Shown here: one piece after another, positions 23,062-32,002 of the stretch
Layout: every line of letters starts with the position of its first letter
Numbering within the stretch: position 1 is the first letter of the stretch
Assembly (NCBI GenBank): GCA_007095785.1
Contig: SFBL01000065.1
Location: 1-37,203, forward strand
Direction: 5' to 3'
From: Microcystis aeruginosa Ma_SC_T_19800800_S464
GTDB taxonomy: Bacteria > Cyanobacteriota > Cyanobacteriia > Cyanobacteriales > Microcystaceae
DNA: 37,203 bases
Program-made: the position numbers and the translations under genes
Notes under the pieces: generated by a model
What the model saw: the letters and a program-made list of their open reading frames with translations, nothing else
Told to the model about the DNA's origin: nothing
The model's database searches: none

Positions 23062-23091
23062 GGGGGTGTTAGCCTAGGGTAACACACCCCC
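23062..23091. terminator. Bidirectional hairpin between convergent metal genes
   Basis: GGGGGTGTTA (23062-23071) pairs with TAACACACCCCC (23080-23091) with a small bulge, 16 bp after the GTPase stop and before the convergent lipoprotein gene. It is related to the GGTGTGTTA...TAACGCACC repeat at 27451. It may terminate both transcripts. Confidence 0.55.
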
Positions 23092-23099
23092 ATCACCTA

Positions 23100-23140
23100 A
23101 ATTCCCCACTTCCCCACTTCCCCACTTCCCCACTTCCCCC
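23100..23140. repeat. CCCCACTT tandem repeat
   Basis: About five units of CCCCACTT/TCCCCAC in the convergent intergenic gap. Such short C-rich arrays are common in this genome type and recur near 35480. Confidence 0.75.
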
Positions 23141-23152
23141 AATTATTTATTT

Positions 23153-24064
23153 TTATTCGGGTACTTTTCCCCCTAAAGATTCCACGATCGATCGAGTATT
23201 TTCTTTCAGCATTTTTACATAACTATCCCCTCCAGTACCCACTGCGCCGATCGAATCAGAATATAATTGTTGTGGTGCTAATTTCACCCCCGCTTCTTCA
23301 GCTACAGTGGTAATTAAAGCGGGATTAATAGTGGTCTCGGCAAAGATAGCAGGAACCTGGAGATTTTTAATAGCATCGGCTAAGTTTTTCACCGTTTGGG
23401 CGCTAGGTTGTTCTTCGGTACTAATGCCAATTAAAGTTCCCGCTATTTTTAAACCATAGGCATGAGCATAATACTGAAAAGCGTCATGAGTGGTGACTAA
23501 TTGCCTTTGGGAAGGGGGGATAGTTTCAATAGCCGCAGTAATCCAGCGATCAAGATTTTCTAATTCTCTGATTAATTGGGCGGCATTTTGGGTAAAAACT
23601 TCCCTATCTTCGGGACTTAATTCAATCAATTGATCTCGGATTTTTTCCACCATGATTATACCATTTTTAGCCGAACCCCAAACGTGGGGATCGGGGACTT
23701 TCTGCCCCTCTTTTTCTAGTTGTAAAGGCTTGATTGCTTCTCCCACAGCCACTTTTTTAGCTTTAATTCCCGTAGAATTGATCATTTTAATTAACCCCGG
23801 TTCCAGATTATAACCGTTATAGAGAATTAAATCGGCTTTTTCTAAAGCCACACTATCGGCGGGAACTGGTTCATAAACGTGGGGATCATCCCCCGGTTTT
23901 AAAATGTCTTGATGGTCAATTTCTTCACCGCCCACTCGTGCGGTTAAATCGGCGATAATTGTGCTAGTAGATATTACCTTGGGTTTTTGGTTATCGGTGG
24001 TATTAACCGAAGCATTACAAGCAACCAATCCCAAAAATAAACAGGATAAAATTAGTTTTTTCAT
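23153..24064 (-). CDS. Zinc/manganese ABC transporter binding lipoprotein (TroA/ZnuA-like)
   Basis: A 303-residue cluster A-I metal-binding protein. The signal peptide ends with lipobox L-V-A-C16, so it is lipid-anchored outside the plasma membrane. Predicted metal ligands are His62 (DPHVYEP), His127 (DPHVWG), His193 (TTHDAFQYY) and Asp270 (YSDSIG), i.e. the His-His-His-Asp set of TroA/ZnuA rather than the His-His-Glu-Asp of PsaA/MntC. The His-rich loop of many ZnuA proteins is absent (the region 115-125 is KEGQK-rich), so the metal could be zinc or manganese. No permease or ATPase gene is adjacent; the nearest metal gene is the His-rich COG0523 GTPase, convergent. No Zur-like box is seen upstream. 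Confidence 0.88.
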   Translation of the reverse strand: MKKLILSCLFLGLVACNASVNTTDNQKPKVISTSTIIADLTARVGGEEIDHQDILKPGDDPHVYEPVPADSVALEKADLILYNGYNLEPGLIKMINSTGIKAKKVAVGEAIKPLQLEKEGQKVPDPHVWGSAKNGIIMVEKIRDQLIELSPEDREVFTQNAAQLIRELENLDRWITAAIETIPPSQRQLVTTHDAFQYYAHAYGLKIAGTLIGISTEEQPSAQTVKNLADAIKNLQVPAIFAETTINPALITTVAEEAGVKLAPQQLYSDSIGAVGTGGDSYVKMLKENTRSIVESLGGKVPE

Positions 24065-24198
24065 CGGAAAATAGAGATGAGAGGTTAGAGGTTAGAGATG
24101 AGGGGAAATGGCATTGATATCTATCTTGATTTTTTTCCTGACTAAAGACTCCTTTTACTATTAAAATAGAGAATAGAGAAGGTGTAAATTGAAGAGAT

Positions 24199-25998
24199 AT
24201 GGATAACCAAGCCCCGATTAAACTACCGAAAACCAGCGAATCCGACCACCTCAAGCGCATTCGTCACACCACCTCCCATGTTATGGCCATGGCGGTGCAG
24301 AAATTATTCCCGCAAGCCCAAGTTACTATCGGGCCTTGGACTGAAACCGGATTTTACTACGATTTTGATGTGCCGGAACCTTTTACCGATAAGGATCTCA
24401 AGGACATCAAAAAAGAGATGGTCAAAATTATCAATAAAAAACTGCCGGTGATTCGCGAGCAAGTTTCTCGGGAAGAGGCGGAAAAGCGCATTAAAGCGAT
24501 TAATGAACCCTATAAGCTGGAAATTCTGGCGGGAATTCAAGAACCCATCACCCTTTATCATCTTGGTGACGCTTGGTGGGATTTGTGCGCCGGTCCGCAC
24601 CTAGATAATACAAGTGAACTAGACCCAAAAGCGATCGAATTAGAGACGGTAGCGGGTGCTTATTGGCGCGGGGATGAGAATAAAGCCCAATTACAGCGCA
24701 TTTACGGCACAGCCTGGGAAAATCCCCAACAATTAGCCGAATACAAGCGCCGTAAGCAAGAAGCACTGAAACGGGACCATCGGAAATTAGGCAAAGAATT
24801 AGGTTTATTTATTTTCTCTGATTCTGTCGGGCCGGGGTTGCCTTTATGGACACCGAAAGGAACTTTAATTCGTTCTTTGTTGGAAGATTTTCTGAAAAAA
24901 GAACAGTTAAAACGCGGTTATTTACCCGTAGTTACTCCCCATATTGCTCGCGTCGATTTGTTTAAAATTTCCGGTCACTGGCAAAAGTACAAAGAAGATA
25001 TGTTTCCCATGATGGCAGACGATGAGGAATCTGCTAGTAAGGAAATAGGATTTGTCCTCAAACCGATGAACTGTCCTTTTCATATTCAAATCTATAAAAG
25101 TGATTTGAGATCCTATCGGGAATTGCCGATGCGTTTGGCAGAATTCGGGACAGTTTACCGTTACGAACAATCGGGAGAATTGGGAGGGTTAACTAGAGTT
25201 CGCGGTTTTACCGTCGATGATTCCCATTTGTTTGTCACTCCCGAACAATTGGACAAGGAATTTTTAAGCGTTGTTGATTTAATTTTGACGGTGTTTAAGA
25301 GTTTACAATTAAAGAATTTTAAGGCGCGATTGAGTTTTCGTGACCCTGAATCCGATAAGTATATCGGTTCAGATGAAGCTTGGGAAAAGGCAGAATCAGC
25401 GATTAGAAAAGCGGTGCAAACTTTGGGGATGGATTATTTTGAAGCCCCCGGAGAAGCGGCTTTTTACGGTCCAAAATTAGACTTTATTTTCCAAGATGCC
25501 CTCGAAAGAGAATGGCAGTTAGGAACGGTACAGGTAGATTATAATTTACCCGAACGTTTTGAACTAGAATATGTTGCCGAAGATGGTAATCGTAAACGTC
25601 CGGTGATGATTCATCGCGCACCTTTTGGTTCTTTGGAACGTTTAATCGGTATTTTAATCGAAGAATACGCAGGGGATTTTCCTCTTTGGTTAGCCCCTGT
25701 CCAGATACGATTATTACCGGTTAGTGATAGTCAATTGGATTACGCTAAAGAGGTGACAGCGAAAATGCAACTATTAGGAATTCGCGCCGAAACCGATACC
25801 AGTGGCGAACGTTTGGGGAAAATGATTCGCAATGCTGAAACGGAAAAAATTCCCGTGATGGCAGTGGTGGGGGCAAAAGAAATGGAAACTAATAGTTTAA
25901 GTATTCGCACCCGTGCCACGGGCGATTTAGGAGCAATTAGCGTCGAGGAAGTGGTGGCAAAATTAGAAACTGCCATCCAAAATCACGGTAATTTTTAA
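24199..25998 (+). CDS. thrS: Threonyl-tRNA synthetase, housekeeping-type (T1)
   Basis: A 599-residue synthetase, second ThrRS of the window. Editing motif residues H23-T-T-S-H27 and C130-A-G-P-H134 are present; catalytic zinc ligands are in MNCPFH, DDSHLF and MIHRAP. It lacks a TGS domain, like the T2 enzyme at 4260, but has none of the 24-residue insert between editing motifs. No Zur-like site is visible before its start, consistent with constitutive expression. In Anabaena T1 is the accurate enzyme that loses activity at low zinc and can supply editing to T2 in mixed dimers. The metal-lipoprotein gene diverges just upstream, with a 134-bp gap. Confidence 0.95.
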   Translation: MDNQAPIKLPKTSESDHLKRIRHTTSHVMAMAVQKLFPQAQVTIGPWTETGFYYDFDVPEPFTDKDLKDIKKEMVKIINKKLPVIREQVSREEAEKRIKAINEPYKLEILAGIQEPITLYHLGDAWWDLCAGPHLDNTSELDPKAIELETVAGAYWRGDENKAQLQRIYGTAWENPQQLAEYKRRKQEALKRDHRKLGKELGLFIFSDSVGPGLPLWTPKGTLIRSLLEDFLKKEQLKRGYLPVVTPHIARVDLFKISGHWQKYKEDMFPMMADDEESASKEIGFVLKPMNCPFHIQIYKSDLRSYRELPMRLAEFGTVYRYEQSGELGGLTRVRGFTVDDSHLFVTPEQLDKEFLSVVDLILTVFKSLQLKNFKARLSFRDPESDKYIGSDEAWEKAESAIRKAVQTLGMDYFEAPGEAAFYGPKLDFIFQDALEREWQLGTVQVDYNLPERFELEYVAEDGNRKRPVMIHRAPFGSLERLIGILIEEYAGDFPLWLAPVQIRLLPVSDSQLDYAKEVTAKMQLLGIRAETDTSGERLGKMIRNAETEKIPVMAVVGAKEMETNSLSIRTRATGDLGAISVEEVVAKLETAIQNHGNF

Positions 25999-26084
25999 GC
26001 GTTTGCTCATCTAATTCTATGGGGCAGAAAATATTTCTGTCCCAGCATTTTTGATCAACCTAGGAGATTTTTCCTGATTATCCT

Positions 26085-26381
26085 TTAGGTATCATCATCT
26101 TTTTTAAAGGGATTTTCCCCAATGCCTAGGCCTTTTTTGCTCTGTTTTAAGTCTTTCCAGAGGGCTTTAATTTTTTGGTAGGCTTCTAGAGAACTGATTT
26201 TGCCCCCCGTTTCCAGATTACAAATAAAACTGACTTTTTGGGCAAATTCCTGTAAATTAGCGTTAAATAGCAAGTTTTCTGGCTTAAATTCCCCATAGTA
26301 GGGTGCGCGAGGATAGAGAAAATCCTCCTTGCGGCGATCGGGGAGATTCGGGTTATCATCGTTAGGAGGATTCTGATTCAT
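26085..26381 (-). CDS. Small conserved cyanobacterial protein (DUF7219-like)
   Basis: A 98-residue soluble protein. The segment DFLYPRAPYYGEFKPENLLF, then NANLQEFAQKVSFICNLETG and a Lys-rich helix (AYQKIKALWKDLKQSKK), matches a conserved cyanobacterial family; the exact DUF number is from memory. N- and C-termini are polar and probably disordered. No catalytic motif is visible. It converges on thrS and faces away from purC. Function unknown. Confidence 0.7.
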   Translation of the reverse strand: MNQNPPNDDNPNLPDRRKEDFLYPRAPYYGEFKPENLLFNANLQEFAQKVSFICNLETGGKISSLEAYQKIKALWKDLKQSKKGLGIGENPFKKDDDT

Positions 26382-26700
26382 AGGGCGACGGCGGGTAATT
26401 TTGCGGAATTTCTTTAGATTTTTCGGTAATGGTAATGGGAGATAATATCAATTGTTGGCTATGATTGAGGATTCAAGTAAAAACTTGGCGGATTTGCCAA
26501 AAGTTGACCCCTGGTATCGTGACACTTTTTGGTTATAGGTTAAGGTTCGGTCGCCAAATGTTGGCATTTATCTTTAAGCAGCAATTATACATTATTTTTT
26601 CTCAACAATTATCTACCTGATGATATAAATTTTTTGTCTAGGTTGATCGCCCAAATTTGCCGCTCCCACTATCTGATTAACCATCGATTTTATTCTATCA
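26382..26700. other. Intergenic region upstream of purC
   Basis: About 320 bp without a gene. It holds the palindrome TTGGC-N6-GCCAA at 26485-26500 within AACTT...AAGTT, which could be a hairpin or an operator, and an AT-rich stretch at 26575-26640 suitable for promoters of purC. Nothing else is recognised. Confidence 0.4.
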
Positions 26701-26718
26701 ATGCCGAGGATGATAACT

Positions 26719-27444
26719 ATGGAAAAACTCTATGAAGGCAAGGCTAAAATTCTCTATCAAACCGATGATCCCGATATTCTCCTCACTTATTACAAAGACG
26801 ATGCCACCGCTTTTAATGCCCAAAAACGCGGGCAAATTGTCGGCAAAGGGGAAATTAACTGTACTGTCTCCACTGCCCTATTTCAATGGTTAGAATCCCT
26901 AGGAATACCTACCCATTATATCGATCGCCCTAGTTCTAGGGAAATGCGCGTCAAGGCGATTAAAATTATTCCTTTGGAGGTAGTAGTCAGAAATATCGCC
27001 GCCGGGAGTTTGTGCAAGCAAACGGGATTAAAGGAGGGGAAAGTATTACCTTTTCCTCTTGTCGAATTTTACCTCAAGGATGATGCTTTAGGCGATCCTT
27101 TGTTAACAACCGATCGCATAAAAGTAATTGATATTGCCAGCGAGGAGCAAGTCAATCAGTTACGAGATTTGGCCCTGAAAATCAATCAATATCTACAAGA
27201 ATTTTTTGATAAGTGCCAGATTATTCTCGTAGATTTTAAGTTAGAATTTGGAGTTGATAAAACCGGCAAAATTTATCTAGGTGATGAAATTAGCCCCGAT
27301 ACCTGTCGTCTCTGGGATAAAACCCAAGAGGATGCTCAAGCGCGTATTCTCGATAAGGATCGTTTTCGTCGCGATTTAGGAGATGTGGAAACTGCCTATC
27401 AACAAGTACAAACAAGAGTTTTACAACAGATAGAGAGTTTATAA
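26719..27444 (+). CDS. purC: SAICAR synthetase (purine biosynthesis)
   Basis: A 241-residue phosphoribosylaminoimidazole-succinocarboxamide synthase, which joins CAIR and aspartate with ATP. Conserved segments are KLYEGKAKILY, the PSSREMRVKAIKIIPLEVVVRNIAAGS region and the D-E-I-S-P-D-(T/S)-C-R-L-W motif (GDEISPDTCRLWD). The ATG at 26719 is preferred because a GAGG ribosome site lies 8-12 bp ahead; the frame opens at 26701 with two earlier Met codons. It is followed by coaE, 61 bp downstream. Confidence 0.95.
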   Translation: MEKLYEGKAKILYQTDDPDILLTYYKDDATAFNAQKRGQIVGKGEINCTVSTALFQWLESLGIPTHYIDRPSSREMRVKAIKIIPLEVVVRNIAAGSLCKQTGLKEGKVLPFPLVEFYLKDDALGDPLLTTDRIKVIDIASEEQVNQLRDLALKINQYLQEFFDKCQIILVDFKLEFGVDKTGKIYLGDEISPDTCRLWDKTQEDAQARILDKDRFRRDLGDVETAYQQVQTRVLQQIESL

Positions 27445-27450
27445 CTTTAG

Positions 27451-27477
27451 GGTGTGTTAGCGAGCGCGTAACGCACC
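27451..27477. repeat. GGTGYGTTA...TAACGCACC palindrome
   Basis: GGTGTGTTA and TAACGCACC form a 9-bp inverted repeat with one G-U pair, between purC and coaE. The same type is found at 23062-23091 and it is common in cyanobacteria. It may attenuate read-through. Confidence 0.6.
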
Positions 27478-27505
27478 TTAATTGAGATTAGCAATTTAAT
27501 AATTT

Positions 27506-28087
27506 ATGTCGAGAAGAATTATCGGGTTAACAGGGGGAATAGCTTGTGGTAAATCCACGGTTTCTAATTATTTAGAAAATATCTACAAAATTCCCGTCCT
27601 TGATGCGGATATATATGCCCGGGAAGCAGTGGAAAAAGGTTCGGCAATTTTAGAGACAATTTTTCAGCGTTATGGCAGAAAAGTTAAAACTGAGGATAAT
27701 TCCCTTAATCGTCAACAGTTAGGAGAGATTATTTTTAATAATCCCGAGGAAAAAATCTGGTTAGAAAGTCAGATTCATCCCTACGTTAGGGACTGTTTTA
27801 AGCGGCATTTAGAGCAGTTAGAAGCCCCGATAGTTGTTTGTTCTATTCCTTTATTATTGGAAGCCAAATTAACCCATTTAGTCACAGAGATTTGGGTGGT
27901 TTCATGCAGTTTCGAGCAACAAATTCAACGCTTAACGACTAGAAATAACTTAACTAGAGAACAAGCGATCGCTCGGATTAATAATCAAATGCCTTTAGCC
28001 GAAAAAATTGCCTTAGCTGATATTGTTTTGGACAATTCCGGGGATTTAGAAGCTTTATATACCCAGATCGATCGAGCTATACAATAG
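27506..28087 (+). CDS. coaE: Dephospho-CoA kinase
   Basis: A 193-residue kinase catalysing the last step of coenzyme A synthesis (phosphorylation of the ribose 3'-OH). P-loop GGIACGKS is at 9-16; LDADIYAREAV gives the acidic catalytic Asp; the lid and base region is SFEQQIQRLTTRN. Length and motif order fit the family. It converges on the EcfT-like gene with a 9-bp gap. Confidence 0.95.
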   Translation: MSRRIIGLTGGIACGKSTVSNYLENIYKIPVLDADIYAREAVEKGSAILETIFQRYGRKVKTEDNSLNRQQLGEIIFNNPEEKIWLESQIHPYVRDCFKRHLEQLEAPIVVCSIPLLLEAKLTHLVTEIWVVSCSFEQQIQRLTTRNNLTREQAIARINNQMPLAEKIALADIVLDNSGDLEALYTQIDRAIQ

Positions 28088-28096
28088 GGATTAAGC

Positions 28097-28927
28097 TTAA
28101 AACAACCAGGCAAATTTTCCCACCCCGAATTTTACATAGAGAATGATTGCCAAAACCAATAAAAATAGAAAGCCAATAATTAATAAATAGTCTTTATTGG
28201 TTAAGATTGATTCCTGTAAAAATGTGCGATCGGGATCACCAGAGAAAGCTTTAGCTTGTAAAACTACCTCTAATTTTTGCGATTTAGCCATAGCATTTAA
28301 AATTAAAGGTACAGCGATGGAAGCATAAATTTTTCCTTTTTGCAACCAACCCATTTTTTCTATTGCTAATCCTCGTAATCTCTGAGCAGAAATAATCGAT
28401 CGAGATTCTTCTACTAGGAGAGGAAATAAACGCAGGGTAGAGGAAAAAATAAAGACTATTTTGTAAGGAATTCTGGCTTTAGTTAAACTCACCATCATCT
28501 GATTTATATCGGTGGTAAAAATAGCGAGGGGAATAATTAAAACCATGGTGAGAGTTTTAAAGATCACATTTAAACCGTAGAGGGTTCCCTCCACAGTCAT
28601 TTTAGTAGAACCGACAGTTAATAGGGGAGTTAATTCAGTTTTTCCCGTTAAAGCTTTTACCTGTTCCACATTAAAAAATCCCATGGTAATTAATAAGAAT
28701 AGATAAAAAGGAGCCATGAATTTTAAAATAGTGAGGAGATAAGACCATTTTACCCCCGCCCAGAGACAAGCTAAAGCGACAATAAGAGTTAGCAAACCGC
28801 CAGCGAGGGGACTTTCCCAAGTAAAAGCGATGAGAGTAACCACGATCATCATGGTTAATTTTGTCCGAAAATCTAGGCGAGTAAAAGGAGAATCTCGATC
28901 GACGGTTTGCCAGTTAAATGATTGCAT
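28097..28927 (-). CDS. Energy-coupling factor transporter T component (CbiQ/EcfT-like)
   Basis: A 276-residue membrane protein with five to six hydrophobic helices. The coupling motif S-A-Q-R-L-R-G (about 178-184) matches the A-x-R-x-R-G signature with which EcfT proteins contact their ATPases. Substrate (vitamin, cobalt, nickel or other) cannot be told because no S component or ATPase is adjacent. It is separated by 55 bp from the upstream lytic transglycosylase gene on the same strand. Confidence 0.85.
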   Translation of the reverse strand: MQSFNWQTVDRDSPFTRLDFRTKLTMMIVVTLIAFTWESPLAGGLLTLIVALACLWAGVKWSYLLTILKFMAPFYLFLLITMGFFNVEQVKALTGKTELTPLLTVGSTKMTVEGTLYGLNVIFKTLTMVLIIPLAIFTTDINQMMVSLTKARIPYKIVFIFSSTLRLFPLLVEESRSIISAQRLRGLAIEKMGWLQKGKIYASIAVPLILNAMAKSQKLEVVLQAKAFSGDPDRTFLQESILTNKDYLLIIGFLFLLVLAIILYVKFGVGKFAWLF

Positions 28928-28982
28928 AATCAGGAAAAAAGTTAATAAGGGAATGAGTTAATTACCCATCCCCATTAATTGA

Positions 28983-31151
28983 CTAGGAAGGGTTAGCAAC
29001 TCTCTTCATTTGCTCTTGAATTTCGGGGTTATAAATCTGGAGATAATTCCAATAATTACCAAACACCGATTCTATATAGCCCTTAGTTTCTCTAAAGGGA
29101 ATATTCTCGACAAATTCATCGGGATCGCTAAAATCAAAACGCTGTCTCCATTTGGAAACTGCTCCAGGTCCAGCGTTATAACTAGCCACAGCAAAAAGTG
29201 AATTTCCGGCAAATTTACCGTGGGTATAATCGAGATACCATGTCCCCATCATAATGTTATCTTCGGGATTAGTTAAAGAATAACTTTTATTGCCAGTATT
29301 ACCTGCGATATATTTCCCCGTATCGGGCATAATTTGCATTAATCCCACTGCCCCCACGGGAGAACGAATTTCTTTTTCAAAGCGGGATTCTTGCCGAATT
29401 AAAGCCGTCACTAGCAGGGGATTTAATTGTCTATCTTTTGACCATTGTAGGATGGTATCGTAGTAGGGGAAAGGGAATAAAGCGTGCCAGTATTTATCAT
29501 TTTGTCGCAGGACTTTCCATGCTTCTCTTTCCTCCGGGGTATCTCTTTCTCGCAAGCGCCAAATCAGATTAATTCCTTCTAAATTTTGATTGCGAGAGAG
29601 TTTATATAAACCGAGGTTAAATTGTTCGTCAACGGTTAAATTCCAAGGATCGACAATCTCTGCTTGCCAGAGATTCCAAGCGTCCGTATCTTCACCAATT
29701 CGATATAATTCCTTGAAAGCTTCCGAACCGGCGGGAGTATCGTTACGGGTGGCGGGTTTGACGGTGGTAGGATTATAGGAGCGGACAGTGGTAAAATCCC
29801 CCACGTCCCAACCTAATAAAACCGCCGAGCGCCAAGCATAATAGGAATGGGGATGACGAGAAATAGTGTAGGTAAAAGCTTGTTTTGCTTCTTGGTTTTT
29901 GCCCAGTTTTTGCGCCCATTTTCCCACCCAAAAGGCCGCTTTCGGGGCAATTTGACTATCGGGATTATTAACCGCAATTGGCTGCGCCCACTGCCACGCC
30001 TTGGCGTAATCACCGGATTTAGCGGCTCTTTGGGCCATTAACCAGCGATAATCGGCGGCTTCGTCGGATTTTGGGTATTTATTTAATAAAGTCTGCCATG
30101 TTTGACTAGCGGCCTGGGCATTAGTTGAGTTGAGTAATTTGGCTTTCGCTTCCAAAGCTTCCGGGGCGCGATCGGGAAATTGCTTGACAATGCGATCGAG
30201 ATATGCTATGGCATCGCGGTTAGGAGAAATTTGGGCGAGTCGCAGTAATCCCAAACCGGTTTCTGGGGCCTGGAGATAGGTTTTAATTAATTTTTGGTAA
30301 GCGGTGCGAGCTTCTGGCAGTTTTTTGGCAATTTGTAGCCCGCGGGCGTAACGATAGGCTTGTTCGGGGCTAGGAGTGGCTTTAGCGTAGGCTTTATAGG
30401 CTTTTTCGTACAATCCCGACTGCCAATAACCCGCCCCAATCATTGCCCAATCCGCCGGAGTTAACTGATTGGCGTAGTCTTTCACCAAACGATCGCGGGC
30501 CTGATTGAGGGTAGGATCAAAAGGATTAGCCTTGGCTAACTGCAACCATAAGGGAAATTGATCGGGATTTTCTTGAAGACGTTGGCGAATTAAAGCCAAA
30601 GTACGCGGGTGTCGGGGGTATTCCTTGAGCAATTTTTCATGATAACTGGGGTCGTATTTGCCCAAAGAGTAGTAAGCTTCCGCCACTACGGGCGATTGGG
30701 GATAGGTTTCCAGTAATTTTTGCCAAATTTCTCGCGCTTTTTCACTATCATTGGTTAATTCGTGGGCGCGTCCCTGTTTGAGGAGAATCTGGGGAGCGAG
30801 GACAGGATATTGTTTTTCTAAGCCTTCTAATTGTTTTAAAGCCGGACCCCCTTCATATTTTCTCAATAAATCCATAGCCAAGAGATAGCGGGCGCGACTA
30901 CGATCTAAAGAGGGCGCATTGGCATCAGCAACATCTTTTAACTTGACATCTCGCTCGGTTTGTGGTAAGGAAGCGCTATCAACCACGGCAGAGGGTTGGT
31001 TAGGATCTTGGCTAGGAACCGAAGCACTATTGCGATCGAGCCAAGCAAGAATTTTCGGGTGAAAGAGAAAGAGACTGGTGAGAGTAAAAAGCGCAACCCC
31101 AGAACCTAGTCCAAGAATGAGCGGGGTGTGAGGGGGGAATTTCTTAAACAT
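28983..31151 (-). CDS. Soluble lytic transglycosylase with TPR superhelix (Slt-like)
   Basis: A 722-residue murein-cleaving enzyme. A signal-anchor helix is at about 9-27, then a long alpha-helical TPR-like superhelix (60-540), then the SLT catalytic domain (about 570-700): ALIRQESRFEKEIRS with the catalytic Glu near 598, GAVGLMQIMPDTG, a late ASYNAGPG and FRETKGYIESVFGNY. It should act in the periplasm on peptidoglycan during growth or remodelling. It is divergent from cysC across 201 bp of GTTATCAGT-type repeats. Confidence 0.92.
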   Translation of the reverse strand: MFKKFPPHTPLILGLGSGVALFTLTSLFLFHPKILAWLDRNSASVPSQDPNQPSAVVDSASLPQTERDVKLKDVADANAPSLDRSRARYLLAMDLLRKYEGGPALKQLEGLEKQYPVLAPQILLKQGRAHELTNDSEKAREIWQKLLETYPQSPVVAEAYYSLGKYDPSYHEKLLKEYPRHPRTLALIRQRLQENPDQFPLWLQLAKANPFDPTLNQARDRLVKDYANQLTPADWAMIGAGYWQSGLYEKAYKAYAKATPSPEQAYRYARGLQIAKKLPEARTAYQKLIKTYLQAPETGLGLLRLAQISPNRDAIAYLDRIVKQFPDRAPEALEAKAKLLNSTNAQAASQTWQTLLNKYPKSDEAADYRWLMAQRAAKSGDYAKAWQWAQPIAVNNPDSQIAPKAAFWVGKWAQKLGKNQEAKQAFTYTISRHPHSYYAWRSAVLLGWDVGDFTTVRSYNPTTVKPATRNDTPAGSEAFKELYRIGEDTDAWNLWQAEIVDPWNLTVDEQFNLGLYKLSRNQNLEGINLIWRLRERDTPEEREAWKVLRQNDKYWHALFPFPYYDTILQWSKDRQLNPLLVTALIRQESRFEKEIRSPVGAVGLMQIMPDTGKYIAGNTGNKSYSLTNPEDNIMMGTWYLDYTHGKFAGNSLFAVASYNAGPGAVSKWRQRFDFSDPDEFVENIPFRETKGYIESVFGNYWNYLQIYNPEIQEQMKRVANPS

Positions 31152-31229
31152 TACCTTAATTCAAGACAGCAACTCAACATACATTATCAGTGATCGTGGT
31201 GACAGGTTGTTTGTTTCAATCAGGTTGGG

Positions 31230-31312
31230 GGTTGTTCAGTTATCAGTAAGCAGTTATCAGTAATCAGTGAACTGAAAACTCCCATCTGATCACTGGTAAC
31301 TGATCACTGATC
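31230..31312. repeat. GTTATCAGT/TGATCACTG short repeats upstream of cysC
   Basis: Repeated CAGTTATCAGT units (31237, 31251) are followed by the mirrored GATCACTGGTAACTGATCACTGATC. Related ACTGATAACTGATAAC is at 18740-18757. The region 31152-31352 otherwise holds only promoters for the divergent genes. Confidence 0.6.
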
Positions 31313-31361
31313 CCTGAGATATGGTACGCTAAACAGGATTTAAGTATTATTAATGATTGCT

Positions 31362-31907
31362 ATGAAACAGCGCGGCGTGACGGTTTGGTTAACGGGATTG
31401 AGCGGTGCGGGGAAAAGCACGATTACCGAGGCATTACAGGCAAAATTAATCGCTGAAGGTTATTCAATTGAGGTTCTCGATGGCGATATAGTGCGGACGA
31501 ACCTCACCAAAGGTTTAGGATTTAGTAAAGAGGATCGCGATGAAAATATCCGTCGCATTGGTTTTGTGTCTAATTTGCTCACCCGTCACGGTGTAATTGT
31601 CCTAGTTTCAGCTATTTCTCCCTATCGTGAGATTCGCGAGGAGGTACGGGGAAAAATCGGCAATTTTGTCGAAGTTTTCGTGAATGCTCCCTTAAATGTC
31701 TGTGAGGAGCGCGATGTGAAAGGATTATATAAAAGAGCGCGTGCTGGCGAAATCAAGTCTTTTACGGGAATTGATGATCCCTATGAACCACCTTTTAACC
31801 CAGAAGTAGAATGTCGGACTGATTTAGAGACTTTAGAGGAAAGTGTCGCCAAAGTCTGGGACAAATTGACGGAATTAGGCTACATTCATCAAGCTGTGGC
31901 GGTTTAA
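31362..31907 (+). CDS. cysC: Adenylylsulfate (APS) kinase
   Basis: A 181-residue kinase that makes PAPS from APS and ATP in sulfate assimilation. P-loop GLSGAGKS is near residue 14; the family motif [20 protein letters not shown] and the following NIRRIGFV are present, as is the lid [11 protein letters not shown]. Start at ATG 31362 ([12 protein letters not shown]) is favoured over 31353. It functionally complements the sulfate-uptake operon at 13986-18249 though not in the same operon. Confidence 0.93.
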   Translation: MKQRGVTVWLTGLSGAGKSTITEALQAKLIAEGYSIEVLDGDIVRTNLTKGLGFSKEDRDENIRRIGFVSNLLTRHGVIVLVSAISPYREIREEVRGKIGNFVEVFVNAPLNVCEERDVKGLYKRARAGEIKSFTGIDDPYEPPFNPEVECRTDLETLEESVAKVWDKLTELGYIHQAVAV

Positions 31908-31940
31908 TCGCCAAATAACTTTGTATTATTGGAAAACATC

Positions 31941-31969
31941 GTAGGGACGTGGACTAAAAACGTCTCTAC
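31941..31969 (+). terminator. Hairpin between cysC and the ABC exporter
   Basis: GTAGGGACGT (31941-31950) and ACGTCTCTAC (31960-31969) form a 10-bp stem with one G-U pair, 34 bp past the cysC stop. It is a common cyanobacterial repeat type that could act as terminator. Confidence 0.5.
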
Positions 31970-32002
31970 ATCCCGATTAACCCCTTAAGGCGCTAAATTA
32001 TT

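Noticed and set aside
23100-23140. CRISPR-like array (also 35480-35540)
   Set aside because: Units are 7-8 bp with no unique spacers; they are simple tandem repeats.
23153-24064. Assignment of the metal lipoprotein as MntC/PsaA from the F-A-E-T-T-I-N motif
   Set aside because: That Glu is conserved in all cluster A-I proteins. The third ligand position is His193 (THDAF), as in TroA/ZnuA, not the S-E-G of PsaA/MntC.
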